A stretch of DNA of 64,000 bases from Enterobacter cloacae subsp. cloacae ATCC 13047. GTDB lineage: Bacteria; Pseudomonadota; Gammaproteobacteria; Enterobacterales; Enterobacteriaceae. Position numbers and translations under genes: made by a program. Below are positions 7,714-15,686 of the stretch, in pieces. The notes under the pieces are model-generated. The model saw nothing but the letters and a program-made list of their open reading frames with translations. It was not told the DNA's origin and made no database searches. The DNA is taken from assembly GCF_000025565.1 (NCBI RefSeq), contig NC_014121.1, positions 1,860,001 through 1,924,000 on the forward strand. The letters are read 5' to 3'. Positions within the stretch are counted from its first letter, which is position 1, and each line of letters starts with the position of its first letter.

Positions 7714-8598
7714 TCAGTTCCAGTATTCATAAGTCGCTGTCATGGCTGCTTTATGTTTGTACTCAAAAGCCTTGCCTTTGTCGTTATCTGGTGAGGAGAT
7801 AGTGATGTCGATATCCGCCTGGATACATTCCCCGTTAGTGTCCCATTCCTTACAGGTATTCACCGTTTTTTCGATAGTGTAATAGGTCTCGGTGTTCGTC
7901 CAGGTCAGCTGGCGACCTGCATCATCGTAAACATACTCATCCACGACGTTAGGTGTGTACCTTTTTGTCAGGCGATGATGCGTGTCGTACTCGTACTCCG
8001 TGCGGTAATTCTCAATCGCCAGGTTACTTTTGTTTTCTGAACGGGTAAGAGCCCCTGTTGTATTGAGGGTATACAGAATGGTGCCCATGCTGGTTCGATC
8101 TTTCTCCCCCGGCGTTGTGGCAGTAATGATGCCGCGGTTAACTGCTTTACTGATAATCCCTTTTTTGTTTAGCAAATACATACCTTCAACATTATGACGG
8201 AATAACAGTGTCGATTTTTGGTTGCGCTTGTCCGTTCCGATGCCTTTGCCATCGACAAGGATGCGCCAGCCGTAGTCCGCTTTACTGAGTTTTATCGCAC
8301 TGGTAATCACAAGAACAGATTGAGGATAGGTTGCTGTTTTTACCTCCAGCATACTGCCGCCAAGAAGTTCGCCACAGCGGTTATAACTCGCATTTATTGT
8401 TGTACGGATGTAACCGTCCGGACTCTCAATCCTGGTCTCAATCGTTTTAGGTATTGCTCCATTAATTTGCTGTTGCAGTAGAATGAAATTATTGGTTTTA
8501 TTTTTGTTTACGCTTTCGGGTGAGCACTGCTCAGCCCGGGCATGAAAAGAACACAGCGCGAGTACGGCTATGCAAAACGACTTATTGTAAATTGGCAT
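7714..8598 (-). CDS. Secreted YD-repeat-containing protein of unknown function
   Basis: A 294-residue protein with signal peptide (MPIYNKSFCIAVLALCSFHARA, cut before EQCSPES). The C-terminal third has YD-type repeat units (YEYDTHHRLTKRYTP, EYVYDDAGRQLTWTNT), the motif of Rhs/teneurin beta shells, but only about two units. Cysteines at CSPES, RCGEL, CKEWD and ECIQ suggest periplasmic disulfides. There is no Rhs core, toxin tip or VgrG/T6SS gene nearby, so this is not an Rhs effector. It resembles in style the small YnfC-type periplasmic proteins, though I cannot confirm kinship. Its A+T-rich codon use differs from nifJ and suggests later acquisition. It is divergent from ydbJ. Confidence 0.6.
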   Translation of the reverse strand: MPIYNKSFCIAVLALCSFHARAEQCSPESVNKNKTNNFILLQQQINGAIPKTIETRIESPDGYIRTTINASYNRCGELLGGSMLEVKTATYPQSVLVITSAIKLSKADYGWRILVDGKGIGTDKRNQKSTLLFRHNVEGMYLLNKKGIISKAVNRGIITATTPGEKDRTSMGTILYTLNTTGALTRSENKSNLAIENYRTEYEYDTHHRLTKRYTPNVVDEYVYDDAGRQLTWTNTETYYTIEKTVNTCKEWDTNGECIQADIDITISSPDNDKGKAFEYKHKAAMTATYEYWN

Positions 8599-8806
8599 TG
8601 ATTATTATCCTTATGAACCAGCCTGTTAACGCAATCCCAAAGAGCAAAGCAGTAATATACTGCCAACAGCTTCAGGTTCAACAATATCCAAAAAAATTGC
8701 GAGAAATTGTTTCAGCAGCGCATAAATACGCACTTCTGCTCTCGACGGCACGGGATGTGATGCCTATTATGCATAGGTTTCGCATTATTCATGGGGGAGA
8801 GAGAGC

Positions 8807-9073
8807 ATGCGTTCAGCGTTTTGGGTAGGGTGTGCCGCGTTATTGCTGTCGGCCTGTAGTAACGAACCTGTTCAGCAGGCCACGGCGGCACACGTAACGC
8901 CGGGAATGAAAGCCGCGATGTCCAGTTCTGGACAAGCCAACTGCGCGATGATTGGTGGCTCACTGTCGGTTGCCCGCCAGCTCGATGGCTCTGCGATCGG
9001 GATGTGCGCCTTGCCAAACGGCAAACGCTGCAGTGAACAGTCGCTTGCCGTTGGATCCTGCGGTAGCTACTGA
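8807..9073 (+). CDS. ydbJ: DUF333 lipoprotein YdbJ
   Basis: An 88-residue lipoprotein: signal with lipobox LLLSAC (Cys at residue 17), then a DUF333 domain around CAMIGGSLSVARQLDGSAIGMCALPNGKRCSEQSL. DUF333 proteins are annotated as putative hemolysins without proof; function unknown. In E. coli ydbJ lies between nifJ and hslJ, and the same holds here. A purine-rich GGGGGAGAGAG precedes the ATG. Its stop codon abuts the stop codon of convergent hslJ with no gap. Confidence 0.8.
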   Translation: MRSAFWVGCAALLLSACSNEPVQQATAAHVTPGMKAAMSSSGQANCAMIGGSLSVARQLDGSAIGMCALPNGKRCSEQSLAVGSCGSY

Positions 9074-9511
9074 TTATTCAGCGCGTTTAAACATCAGCGT
9101 TTTGTCGGCTGTCGCCAGCGTTAACTGGTCTTCAGTCAGGTCGACCTGCGCTCCTTTGCGCAGCATGTCGCCGATGGCCTGATCCAGCTCGTTCAATTGT
9201 GGTTCGGTACAGAGTTTGCGCGTCATCGCCAGCCCTTTAACCTTAAGTTCCCCTTCGGACAATTTTCCCTGTCCGTTGAAGCGGTTACACATCACGCCGG
9301 AAATGCTGATGTTATTAACCAGGCTGATATCGGGCAACGCGCTAAAACTGATCTCAGGTTGCGTTGTCGTGGCCTTCACGGCTTTCCCGTCCACATTTTC
9401 CAGCACAAAGCGGTGGTTCTTAAGCTGCTCCGGCTGAACAGACGCTTTACCCGGATTAACGCAGCCGGAGAGGACAAGACTGATAACACTTAACGCAATG
9501 AGTTTTTTCAT
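9074..9511 (-). CDS. hslJ: Heat-shock lipoprotein HslJ (META domain)
   Basis: A 145-residue outer-membrane lipoprotein: MKKLIALSVISLVLSGC signal with lipobox LSGC, then a META/HslJ domain (LKNHRFVLENVDGK..., SGVMCNRFNGQGKLSEGELKV, LAMTRKLC). In E. coli hslJ is heat-inducible and linked to novobiocin resistance. The start is set at the codon beginning MKKLIAL; a frame extension 11 codons upstream would put a basic segment before the signal. In E. coli the next gene is ldhA; here cioAB follows instead, so ldhA has moved or been lost from this site. Confidence 0.85.
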   Translation of the reverse strand: MKKLIALSVISLVLSGCVNPGKASVQPEQLKNHRFVLENVDGKAVKATTTQPEISFSALPDISLVNNISISGVMCNRFNGQGKLSEGELKVKGLAMTRKLCTEPQLNELDQAIGDMLRKGAQVDLTEDQLTLATADKTLMFKRAE

Positions 9512-9607
9512 TTTTCTTCTCGAACTATAAATACTGTGAATCATTTACCAGTGTAACGATACGCTGGCGTGCGTTAATGGGGTTTATCTGAAAGTGCGGG
9601 AAGAAGA

Positions 9608-9631
9608 CCGGGCAACGCAGCGGTTGCCCGG
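9608..9631 (-). terminator. Terminator-like hairpin after the cio operon
   Basis: Perfect nine-base stem (CCGGGCAAC / GTTGCCCGG) eight bases beyond the DUF2474 stop, followed on the minus strand by TCTTCTT. Confidence 0.55.
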
Positions 9632-9638
9632 GACAAGA

Positions 9639-9767
9639 TCAGTGAGATTTAAACCCGGCGGCCGTCATCAGCATGCGGAAGAACATACTGACAGCTGCCA
9701 GCGCCAGTACGCTGCCGCCCCAGATAATGGCCAGCCACAGCAATCGTTTCCAGACAGGCTGTTGCAT
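9639..9767 (-). CDS. DUF2474 small membrane subunit of bd-type oxidase
   Basis: A 42-residue peptide starting MQQPVWKRLLWLAIIW with one transmembrane helix. Its ATG overlaps the cioB stop by one base (TGATG), so it is translationally coupled. DUF2474 peptides occur at the end of cio-type cyd operons and are thought to play the part CydX plays in cytochrome bd-I, helping assemble or stabilise the oxidase. That role is known for CydX and inferred here. The gene is easily missed because of its size. Confidence 0.8.
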   Translation of the reverse strand: MQQPVWKRLLWLAIIWGGSVLALAAVSMFFRMLMTAAGFKSH

Positions 9768-10777
9768 CAGTGATAACCCTCCCCATGATGTACTTTTCCG
9801 CGAAATACGTAATAACTCCAGAAGGTGTAGACCAGAATCACGGGAATGATCAATAACGCACCTACCAGCATAAAGCCCTGACTTTGTGTCGGCGCGGCCG
9901 CCTGCCAGAGGGTGATCGACGGTGGAATAATATGCGGCCAGATGCTGATCCCAAGCCCGCTAAAGCCGAGAAAAATAAGCCCCAGCGTCAGGATAAATGG
10001 CCGGTTATGGCTTTGCCGATTATTCAGGCAGCGCCACAGATACAGACTCAGCAGGACGACCAGAGCCGGAACCGGCAACAGGTAAAACAGGTTCGGCAGC
10101 GTAAACCAGCGCGCGGCGATGGCCGGGTGCGCCAGCGGGGTCCAGAGACTGATCGCCGCGATAACGGCCAGCAGCACAATTAAGAGCGTTTTAGAAACTT
10201 CGCGCATCCGCTGTTGCAGGGCATTTTCACTTTTCATCACCAGCCAGGTGGCGCCCAGCAGCGCATAGGCCACCACCAGACCCGCGCCACAGAACAGGTT
10301 AAACGCGGTAAACCAGTCAAAGGGACCGCCGGTATAGGCACGCCCGGTGACGGCAAACCCGTTTATGACGGCACCCACCGTGATGCCCTGGGTAAACGTC
10401 GCCAGAAGTGAACCGCCAATAAAGGCTTTATCCCAGAACGGACGGTGCGCTGGCGTTGCTTTAAAACGAAACTCAAACGCCACGCCACGAAAAATAAGAC
10501 CGATCAGCATTAATGTCAGCGGAATGGTAAGGGCATCGATAATCACCGCGTAGGCCAGCGGAAAGGCACCGAAGAGGGCAGCGCCACCCAGCACCAGCCA
10601 GGTTTCATTCCCGTCCCAGACCGGGGCGACGCTGTTGACCATCACATCGCGATCGTCCGGGTTTTGCGTCATCGGGAACAGAATGCCGATCCCCAGATCA
10701 AAACCGTCCATCACGATATACATCAGCGTCGCGAAGACGATGATGACAAACCAGATAATGGAAAGATCGATACCCAT
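9767..10777 (-). CDS. cioB: Cyanide-insensitive-type bd quinol oxidase subunit II
   Basis: A 336-residue polytopic membrane protein of the CydB family. The N-terminus (MGIDLSIIWFVIIVFATLMYIVMDGFDLGIG) and the motif WDGNETWLVLGG are diagnostic for subunit II. The length and the DUF2474 neighbour fit the CIO (CydAB-2) branch rather than cydAB or appCB. With CioA it oxidises quinol and reduces oxygen to water without pumping protons, and such oxidases tolerate cyanide or sulfide. The start ATG overlaps the cioA stop (TAATG). Confidence 0.88.
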   Translation of the reverse strand: MGIDLSIIWFVIIVFATLMYIVMDGFDLGIGILFPMTQNPDDRDVMVNSVAPVWDGNETWLVLGGAALFGAFPLAYAVIIDALTIPLTLMLIGLIFRGVAFEFRFKATPAHRPFWDKAFIGGSLLATFTQGITVGAVINGFAVTGRAYTGGPFDWFTAFNLFCGAGLVVAYALLGATWLVMKSENALQQRMREVSKTLLIVLLAVIAAISLWTPLAHPAIAARWFTLPNLFYLLPVPALVVLLSLYLWRCLNNRQSHNRPFILTLGLIFLGFSGLGISIWPHIIPPSITLWQAAAPTQSQGFMLVGALLIIPVILVYTFWSYYVFRGKVHHGEGYH

Positions 10778-12177
10778 TATGGCTGCTCCTTATTGCCAGT
10801 GGTAACTGCGGAAAGCGGGCGTGCCGGACGTCCATCGGCCTCGGTGGCGAACGATTCGTGAGGCTGCGGCCCTTTTTTAATCAGGCGCACCATATAGCTG
10901 TAACCGACGCCGAAGACCGAGGTGTAAACGACGAAGAAAGCCAGCAAACTGACGCTCATATGCAGATCGCCATGAGCGGATACCGCATCCCGGGTACGTT
11001 GAAGCCCATAGACGATCCACGGCTGGCGTCCTACTTCGGTGGTCACCCATCCGGCCAGTATGGCGATCAACCCTGAAGGCCCCATCAGCAGGGCAAACCA
11101 CAGGAAGGGGCGCGAGGTGTAAACGCGCTTTTTATAACGCAACCAGAGCGCCACCACGCCGAGCAGCAGCATCAGCATGCCTAAGCCCGCCATAATGCGG
11201 AAAGACCAGAAGACAATGGTGGAATTTGGACGATCTTCCTTCGGGAACTCCTTGAGCGCCGGAACCTGTTTATCCAGACTGTGCGTCAGGATAAGGCTGC
11301 CAAGAGCGGGGATCTTAAGGCCAAAGCGGGTGCGCTCCAGTTCCATATCTGGCCAGCCAAACAGCAGTAGCGGGGTAGGTTCCCCCGGTGGGTTTTCCCA
11401 GTGCCCCTCAATGGCGGCGATTTTGGCAGGCTGATGCTTTAAGGTATTCAGCCCATGCATATCACCGACCATTGCCTGGATGGGGGCCACAATCAGGGTC
11501 ATCCACAGCGCCATAGAAAACATAGCGCGGATGGCAGGCGTATTGTTTCCGCGCAGCAGATGCCATGCCGCCGATGCGCCAACAAACAGGGCGCTACTGA
11601 GGAAGGCGGCTATCGACATATGCAGCAGACGATAAGGGAAGGAGGGGTTAAAGACCACGGCAAACCAGTCTACCGGGACGACCTGCCCGTTGACGATCTC
11701 ATAGCCCTGTGGGGTCTGCATCCAGCTATTGGAGGAGAGGATCCAGAAGGTGGAGATAATTGTCCCCAGCGCCACCATACAGGTGGCGAAGAAGTGCAGC
11801 CCAGGCCCGACTTTATTCCAGCCGAACAGCATCACGCCGAGGAATCCGGCCTCAAGGAAAAAGGCGGTTAGCACTTCATAGGTCAGAAGTGGGCCGGTAA
11901 TGCTGCCCGCAAACTGCGAAAATCCACTCCAGTTAGTGCCAAACTGATACGCCATCACCAGCCCGGAGACCACGCCCATGCCAAAGTTAACGGCAAAAAT
12001 CCTGGACCAGAAGTGGTACAGCGATCGCCAGACCGGATTTTTTGTTTTCAGCCACAGCCCTTCAAGCACAGCAAGATAGCTTGCCAGGCCGATAGTGATT
12101 GCCGGGAAAATAATGTGGAAGGATACGGTAAAGGCAAACTGTATCCGTGCAAGGTGAAAAGCATCTAAACCAAACAT
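10777..12177 (-). CDS. cioA: Cyanide-insensitive-type bd quinol oxidase subunit I
   Basis: A CydA-family subunit, 466 residues from the preferred start MFGLDAFHLARIQFAF (an upstream in-frame start would add six residues). Visible landmarks include the N-terminal HLARIQFAFTVSFHIIFPA with the high-spin heme ligand His, the low-spin heme region LLHMSIAAF, and GWVTTEVGRQPW. The Q-loop between these helices is short, which separates the CIO branch from E. coli CydA with its long Q-loop. This subunit holds the three hemes and the quinol site. It heads the cioA-cioB-DUF2474 operon. No ldhA or cydDC is nearby. Confidence 0.88.
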   Translation of the reverse strand: MFGLDAFHLARIQFAFTVSFHIIFPAITIGLASYLAVLEGLWLKTKNPVWRSLYHFWSRIFAVNFGMGVVSGLVMAYQFGTNWSGFSQFAGSITGPLLTYEVLTAFFLEAGFLGVMLFGWNKVGPGLHFFATCMVALGTIISTFWILSSNSWMQTPQGYEIVNGQVVPVDWFAVVFNPSFPYRLLHMSIAAFLSSALFVGASAAWHLLRGNNTPAIRAMFSMALWMTLIVAPIQAMVGDMHGLNTLKHQPAKIAAIEGHWENPPGEPTPLLLFGWPDMELERTRFGLKIPALGSLILTHSLDKQVPALKEFPKEDRPNSTIVFWSFRIMAGLGMLMLLLGVVALWLRYKKRVYTSRPFLWFALLMGPSGLIAILAGWVTTEVGRQPWIVYGLQRTRDAVSAHGDLHMSVSLLAFFVVYTSVFGVGYSYMVRLIKKGPQPHESFATEADGRPARPLSAVTTGNKEQP

Positions 12178-12257
12178 GCACAGCCTCAATGTCAAACGGT
12201 GTGCTGTTATGGTACAGAGGCGCAGATCGGACTATCAGACGCAGAAACGCGAAATTT

Positions 12258-12304
12258 AACCATAACAGTTGGCAAAAAGCTCCCGCTTTTGCCATCTGAT
12301 ATAC
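12258..12304 (+). promoter_or_regulatory. Promoter/operator element, copy A
   Basis: AACCATAACAGTTGGCAAAA, then 18 bases, then CTGATATAC with TATACT as a possible -10 (12300-12305). The same two blocks with the same 18-base gap recur at 12770-12816 ahead of ydcR with one mismatch in the first block. Same orientation as the downstream genes. Confidence 0.5.
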
Positions 12305-12417
12305 TTACTTATAGGGCATAAAAATATTTTTTTAATGAATTTTATGCATTAAACCGCTTGCTTTGTCGTCGGCACCGTGCGTTAATGGTCTTCTGGTTTT
12401 GAGTCCAAATAAATATC

Positions 12418-12424
12418 TGACGTA
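12418..12424 (+). promoter_or_regulatory. Cold-box-like word in the leader of the 12570 gene
   Basis: TGACGTA matches the first seven bases of the cspA cold-box core. An AT-rich TAAATAT just upstream could be the -10. The resulting leader would be about 150 nt, close to cspA-family leaders. Weak evidence on its own. Confidence 0.3.
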
Positions 12425-12569
12425 GTTTTATAAAGCAGTTCTCATCACGTTGTGCCTCTCCGCAGCCTCTCTTGGGTCTTTATCTACATTCCGATTAGTT
12501 TTGTTTCAAACCATTATCGCCTGATCGGCTCATGAGTAATTTACGTTTTTACGTTTACAGGAGAATCCT

Positions 12570-12758
12570 ATGACTTCTTATATCCATTTTCGCTGCCCAT
12601 GCTGTCATGGCTCGCAGTACCGTACTTCAGCCTTTGATGTGTCTGAGAAAAATCCCTTCGGCGCAAAATGCATCTTTTGCAAATCGCCAATGATTACGCT
12701 CGACCATCTGGCCGCGGAGCTTCTCGCACACAATCATGTGACCGAGTACCGTAAGTAA
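12570..12758 (+). CDS. Small zinc-ribbon-like protein, YmcF/YnfQ-like (possible cold-shock protein)
   Basis: A 62-residue protein with two CxxC pairs: CPCC near residue 9 and CIFC near residue 36 (FRCPCCHGSQYRTSAFDV..., NPFGAKCIFCKSPMITLD). The four cysteines are spaced as in a zinc ribbon. It appears to belong to the small YmcF/YnfQ-type proteins encoded beside cold-shock genes in E. coli; this is from memory of the family pattern and not confirmed. It has a strong Shine-Dalgarno (AGGAG) nine bases before the ATG and a long leader with a cold-box-like word. No csp gene is adjacent here; ydcR follows. Confidence 0.7.
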   Translation: MTSYIHFRCPCCHGSQYRTSAFDVSEKNPFGAKCIFCKSPMITLDHLAAELLAHNHVTEYRK

Positions 12759-12769
12759 TTCATTTCATA

Positions 12770-12816
12770 AACCATAACAGTTAGCAAAATCTTCTCTTTT
12801 TCTCCTGCTGATATAC
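12770..12816 (+). promoter_or_regulatory. Promoter/operator element, copy B (ydcR promoter)
   Basis: AACCATAACAGTTAGCAAAA, an 18-base gap, then CTGATATAC (possible -10 TATACA at 12812-12817), 24 bases before the ydcR ATG. It duplicates copy A at 12258. It may be the binding site of YdcR itself, because MocR-type regulators often control their own or neighbouring promoters; that is inference. Confidence 0.5.
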
Positions 12817-12840
12817 ACTGTCCGCAATAAGGAGAATCTG

Positions 12841-14250
12841 ATGAAAAAATACCAGCGTCTGGCGCAACAAATTATCTCGCAGATTGAGCTTGGCGTATGG
12901 TTGCCGGGCGATAAGCTGCCTTCTCTGCGAGAGCAGGTGGCGAGCAGCGGCATGAGTTTTATGACCGTGGGCCACGCGTATCAGATGCTGGAAAGTCAGG
13001 GGCGCATTGTCGCCAGACCGCAGTCGGGCTATTACGTTGCCTCGCGCCCGACCACACAACAGCCAGCGCCACCTGCACAGGTCATGCGCGACGAAGCGGT
13101 GGACATCAACACCTATATCTTCGACGTTCTGCAGGCCAGCCGCGACCCGTCGGTTGTTCCTTTCGCTTCCGCCTTTCCCGACCCGCGTCTTTTCCCGCTT
13201 CAGCAACTCAACCGCTCGCTGGCGAACGTCAGCAAAACCGCGACGGCGATGAGCGTGATTGAAAACCTGCCGCCGGGTAATGTCGATTTGCGCCACGCCA
13301 TTGCCCGCCGCTATGCACAGCAGGGGATGAACATCTCACCGGAGGAGATCGTGATCACCGCAGGCGCGCTCGAAGCGCTGAACTTGAGTCTCCAGGCGGT
13401 GACCGAGCCGGGGGACTGGGTGATTGTCGAAAACCCCTGTTTCTACGGCGCGCTGCAGGCGCTGGAACGTCTGAAGTTGAAGGCCCTGTCGATTGCGACG
13501 GACGTGCGCGAGGGAATCGATCTCAATGCGCTTGAACAGGCGCTGAATGACTACCCGGTCAAGGCCTGCTGGATAATGACCAACAGTCAAAATCCGCTTG
13601 GCTTTACGCTCAGCCCGGAGAAAAAAGCGCAGCTTGTGGCGCTGCTGACGAGGCACAACGTCACGCTGATTGAAGATGATGTCTACAGCGAACTCTATTT
13701 TGGCCGTGAAAAGCCGCTCCCGGCGAAAGCATGGGATCGTCAGGACATGACGCTGCACTGCTCCTCGTTTTCGAAATGTCTGGTGGCCGGTTTTCGCATC
13801 GGCTGGGTAGCGGCGGGTAAACATGCGCGGCGCATTCAGCAGCTTCAGCTGATGAGCACGCTCTCTACCAGCTCCCCGATGCAGCTGGCGCTGGTGGATT
13901 ACCTGGCGACCAAACGCTACGACGCCCATCTTCGCCGTCTGCGACGTACGCTGGCCGAGCGTAAACAGCAGGCGTGGCAGTCACTTTTGCGCCATATGCC
14001 GCCGGGCGTCAAAATCCATCATAACGATAGCGGCTACTTTTTGTGGCTGGAGCTTCCGGCACAGCTGGATGCAGGGCTGTTAAGCGAACAGGCTTTACGC
14101 CATCACATCAGTATTGCCCCAGGCAAGATGTTTTCTACCTCAGATGTCTGGACACCTTTTTTCCGTTTTAATACCTCCTGGGAATGGGGAGAGCGGGAAG
14201 AGCAAGCCGTTATTCAGTTAGGGAAATTAATCAGCAGCATGTTGAAATAA
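12841..14250 (+). CDS. ydcR: MocR-family regulator YdcR (GntR wHTH fused to aminotransferase-like domain)
   Basis: 469 residues, close to E. coli YdcR throughout. An N-terminal GntR winged helix (residues 1-70, LPGDKLPSLREQVASSGMSFMTVGHAYQMLESQG) is joined to a fold-type-I aminotransferase domain. The PLP-binding Lys is K312 in SSFSKCLVAGFRIGW, and the NPLG and DDVYSELYF motifs are present. The aminotransferase part senses PLP or an amino compound rather than catalysing transamination. It is encoded directly upstream of ydcSTUV-patD and probably regulates that operon, as suggested by the same arrangement in E. coli. Shine-Dalgarno AAGGAG is seven bases before the ATG. Confidence 0.92.
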   Translation: MKKYQRLAQQIISQIELGVWLPGDKLPSLREQVASSGMSFMTVGHAYQMLESQGRIVARPQSGYYVASRPTTQQPAPPAQVMRDEAVDINTYIFDVLQASRDPSVVPFASAFPDPRLFPLQQLNRSLANVSKTATAMSVIENLPPGNVDLRHAIARRYAQQGMNISPEEIVITAGALEALNLSLQAVTEPGDWVIVENPCFYGALQALERLKLKALSIATDVREGIDLNALEQALNDYPVKACWIMTNSQNPLGFTLSPEKKAQLVALLTRHNVTLIEDDVYSELYFGREKPLPAKAWDRQDMTLHCSSFSKCLVAGFRIGWVAAGKHARRIQQLQLMSTLSTSSPMQLALVDYLATKRYDAHLRRLRRTLAERKQQAWQSLLRHMPPGVKIHHNDSGYFLWLELPAQLDAGLLSEQALRHHISIAPGKMFSTSDVWTPFFRFNTSWEWGEREEQAVIQLGKLISSMLK

Positions 14251-14366
14251 CGATTCCGGTCTCTCGCTAAATAATCATTGCTTATCTTTTTGCCGCCGCG
14301 GCGACCATTTTGCCGCGTCGCATCATACGAAATCTGCATACCACCTCTCACGCCTAACCCCTTGTC

Positions 14367-14372
14367 TATAAT
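14367..14372 (+). promoter_or_regulatory. Candidate -10 of the ydcSTUV-patD operon
   Basis: TATAAT preceded by TC and lacking a -35 at 17 bases (CCTCTC). A C before the TATAAT and a poor -35 suit sigma-S; ydcS is sigma-S dependent in E. coli. It gives a leader of about 145 nt before ydcS. Confidence 0.4.
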
Positions 14373-14523
14373 CCAGTTAACGGGGAATGCGCCCTCGGTC
14401 ACACCTTGATGAAATTTCCTTAAGCCGCACGGTGCGGGGCATTTGCGCGGTCTACGTTTAATGAGGGAGATATTTTTACGGCACGGCTGCCGCTAAATTT
14501 TCATTGCGACTGGAGTAATGTTT

Positions 14524-15669
14524 ATGAGCAAAAAATTTGCCCGCAGCAGCCTGTGTGCGCTTGGTATGGCCATAATGACCGCGCAAGCCGCCGAGCCACC
14601 GAAAGCGATTAGCGACGGAGAGGGTCGGCTGGATATTATTGCCTGGCCGGGTTACATCGAGCGGGGACAAACGGATAAAAACTATGACTGGGTAACCCAG
14701 TTTGAAAAAGAGACCGGCTGTGCGGTAAACGTCAAAACCGCCGCCACGTCGGACGAGATGGTGAGCCTGATGGCGAAAGGCGGGTATGACCTGGTCACCG
14801 CGTCCGGAGATGCGTCGCTCCGTCTGATTATGGGCAAACGCGTTCAGCCGATTAACCCGGAACTCATCCCCAACTGGAAAACCCTCGACCCGCGCCTCGT
14901 TAAAGGTGAATGGTTTAACGTGGGCGGCAGCGTCTACGGCACGCCGTATCAGTGGGGGCCAAACCTGCTGATGTACAACACCAAAACCTTCCCGACACCG
15001 CCGGACAGCTGGAGCGTAGTGTTTGTAAAACAGGACTTACCGGACGGTAAAACCAACCAGGGACGCGTGCAGGCCTATGATGGTCCGATTTACATTGCCG
15101 ATGCGGCGCTGTTTGTGAAGGCCACTCAACCCCAGTTGGGTATTAACGACCCCTACCAGCTGACGGAAGAACAGTACGCTGCGGTTCTGAAAGTGCTACG
15201 CGATCAGCACGCCCTGATCCACCGCTACTGGCATGACACCACCGTACAGATGAGTGACTTTAAGAATGAAGGCGTGGTGGCGTCCAGCGCCTGGCCATAC
15301 CAGGCGAATGCCCTGAAAGCCGAAAACCAGCCGATCGCGACCGTCTTCCCGAAAGAGGGCGTCACGGGCTGGGCAGACACCACTATGCTTCACGCGCAGG
15401 CAAAACACCCGATGTGTGCTTACAAATGGATGAACTGGTCGCTGACGCCAAAAGTGCAGGGCGATCTGGCGGCGTGGTTTGGCTCTCTGCCGGTGGTGGC
15501 GCAAGGGTGTAAGGCCAGTACGCTGCTGGGTGAGAAAGGCTGTGAAACCAACGGTTACGACGCCTTTGACAAAATCAAGTTCTGGAAAACCCCGATCGCC
15601 GAAGGCGGCAAATATGTGCCTTACAGCCGCTGGACGCAGGATTACATCGCCATCATGGGTGGCCGTTAA
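14524..15669 (+). CDS. ydcS: Periplasmic polyamine-type binding protein YdcS
   Basis: 381 residues from MSKKFARSSL, the same length as E. coli YdcS, with signal MSKKFARSSLCALGMAIMTAQA. It is a solute-binding protein of the PotD class and the capture subunit of the YdcSTUV importer, thought to bring in putrescine; E. coli YdcS has also been reported to make short polyhydroxybutyrate. The ATG at 14518 is too close to the GGAG Shine-Dalgarno (about four bases), while 14524 is about ten bases away. The protein is intact and heads the operon 17 bases before ydcT. Confidence 0.92.
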   Translation: MSKKFARSSLCALGMAIMTAQAAEPPKAISDGEGRLDIIAWPGYIERGQTDKNYDWVTQFEKETGCAVNVKTAATSDEMVSLMAKGGYDLVTASGDASLRLIMGKRVQPINPELIPNWKTLDPRLVKGEWFNVGGSVYGTPYQWGPNLLMYNTKTFPTPPDSWSVVFVKQDLPDGKTNQGRVQAYDGPIYIADAALFVKATQPQLGINDPYQLTEEQYAAVLKVLRDQHALIHRYWHDTTVQMSDFKNEGVVASSAWPYQANALKAENQPIATVFPKEGVTGWADTTMLHAQAKHPMCAYKWMNWSLTPKVQGDLAAWFGSLPVVAQGCKASTLLGEKGCETNGYDAFDKIKFWKTPIAEGGKYVPYSRWTQDYIAIMGGR

Positions 15670-15686
15670 TCATCCGGGAGCAGAAC

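Larger units (their letters stand above)
12178..12569. other. 392-base control region between cioA and the small Cys-rich gene
   Basis: This divergent region holds the cioA leader (12178-12250), a promoter-like element at 12258-12304 that is duplicated ahead of ydcR, a GGCAAAA / TTTTGCC inverted repeat inside it (12271-12293), and a TGACGTA word at 12418 that could start a cold-shock-type leader of about 150 nt for the gene at 12570. No reading frame here looks like a gene. Confidence 0.5.

Noticed and set aside
7714..8598. Rhs toxin or polymorphic effector
   Set aside because: Only about two YD units, a Sec signal peptide, and no Rhs core, toxin tip, immunity gene or T6SS gene nearby.
12258..12304. 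Sigma-E or sigma-32 promoter
   Set aside because: A TCTGA word is present but the spacing to any GAACTT-like -35 is wrong, and copy B lacks the match.
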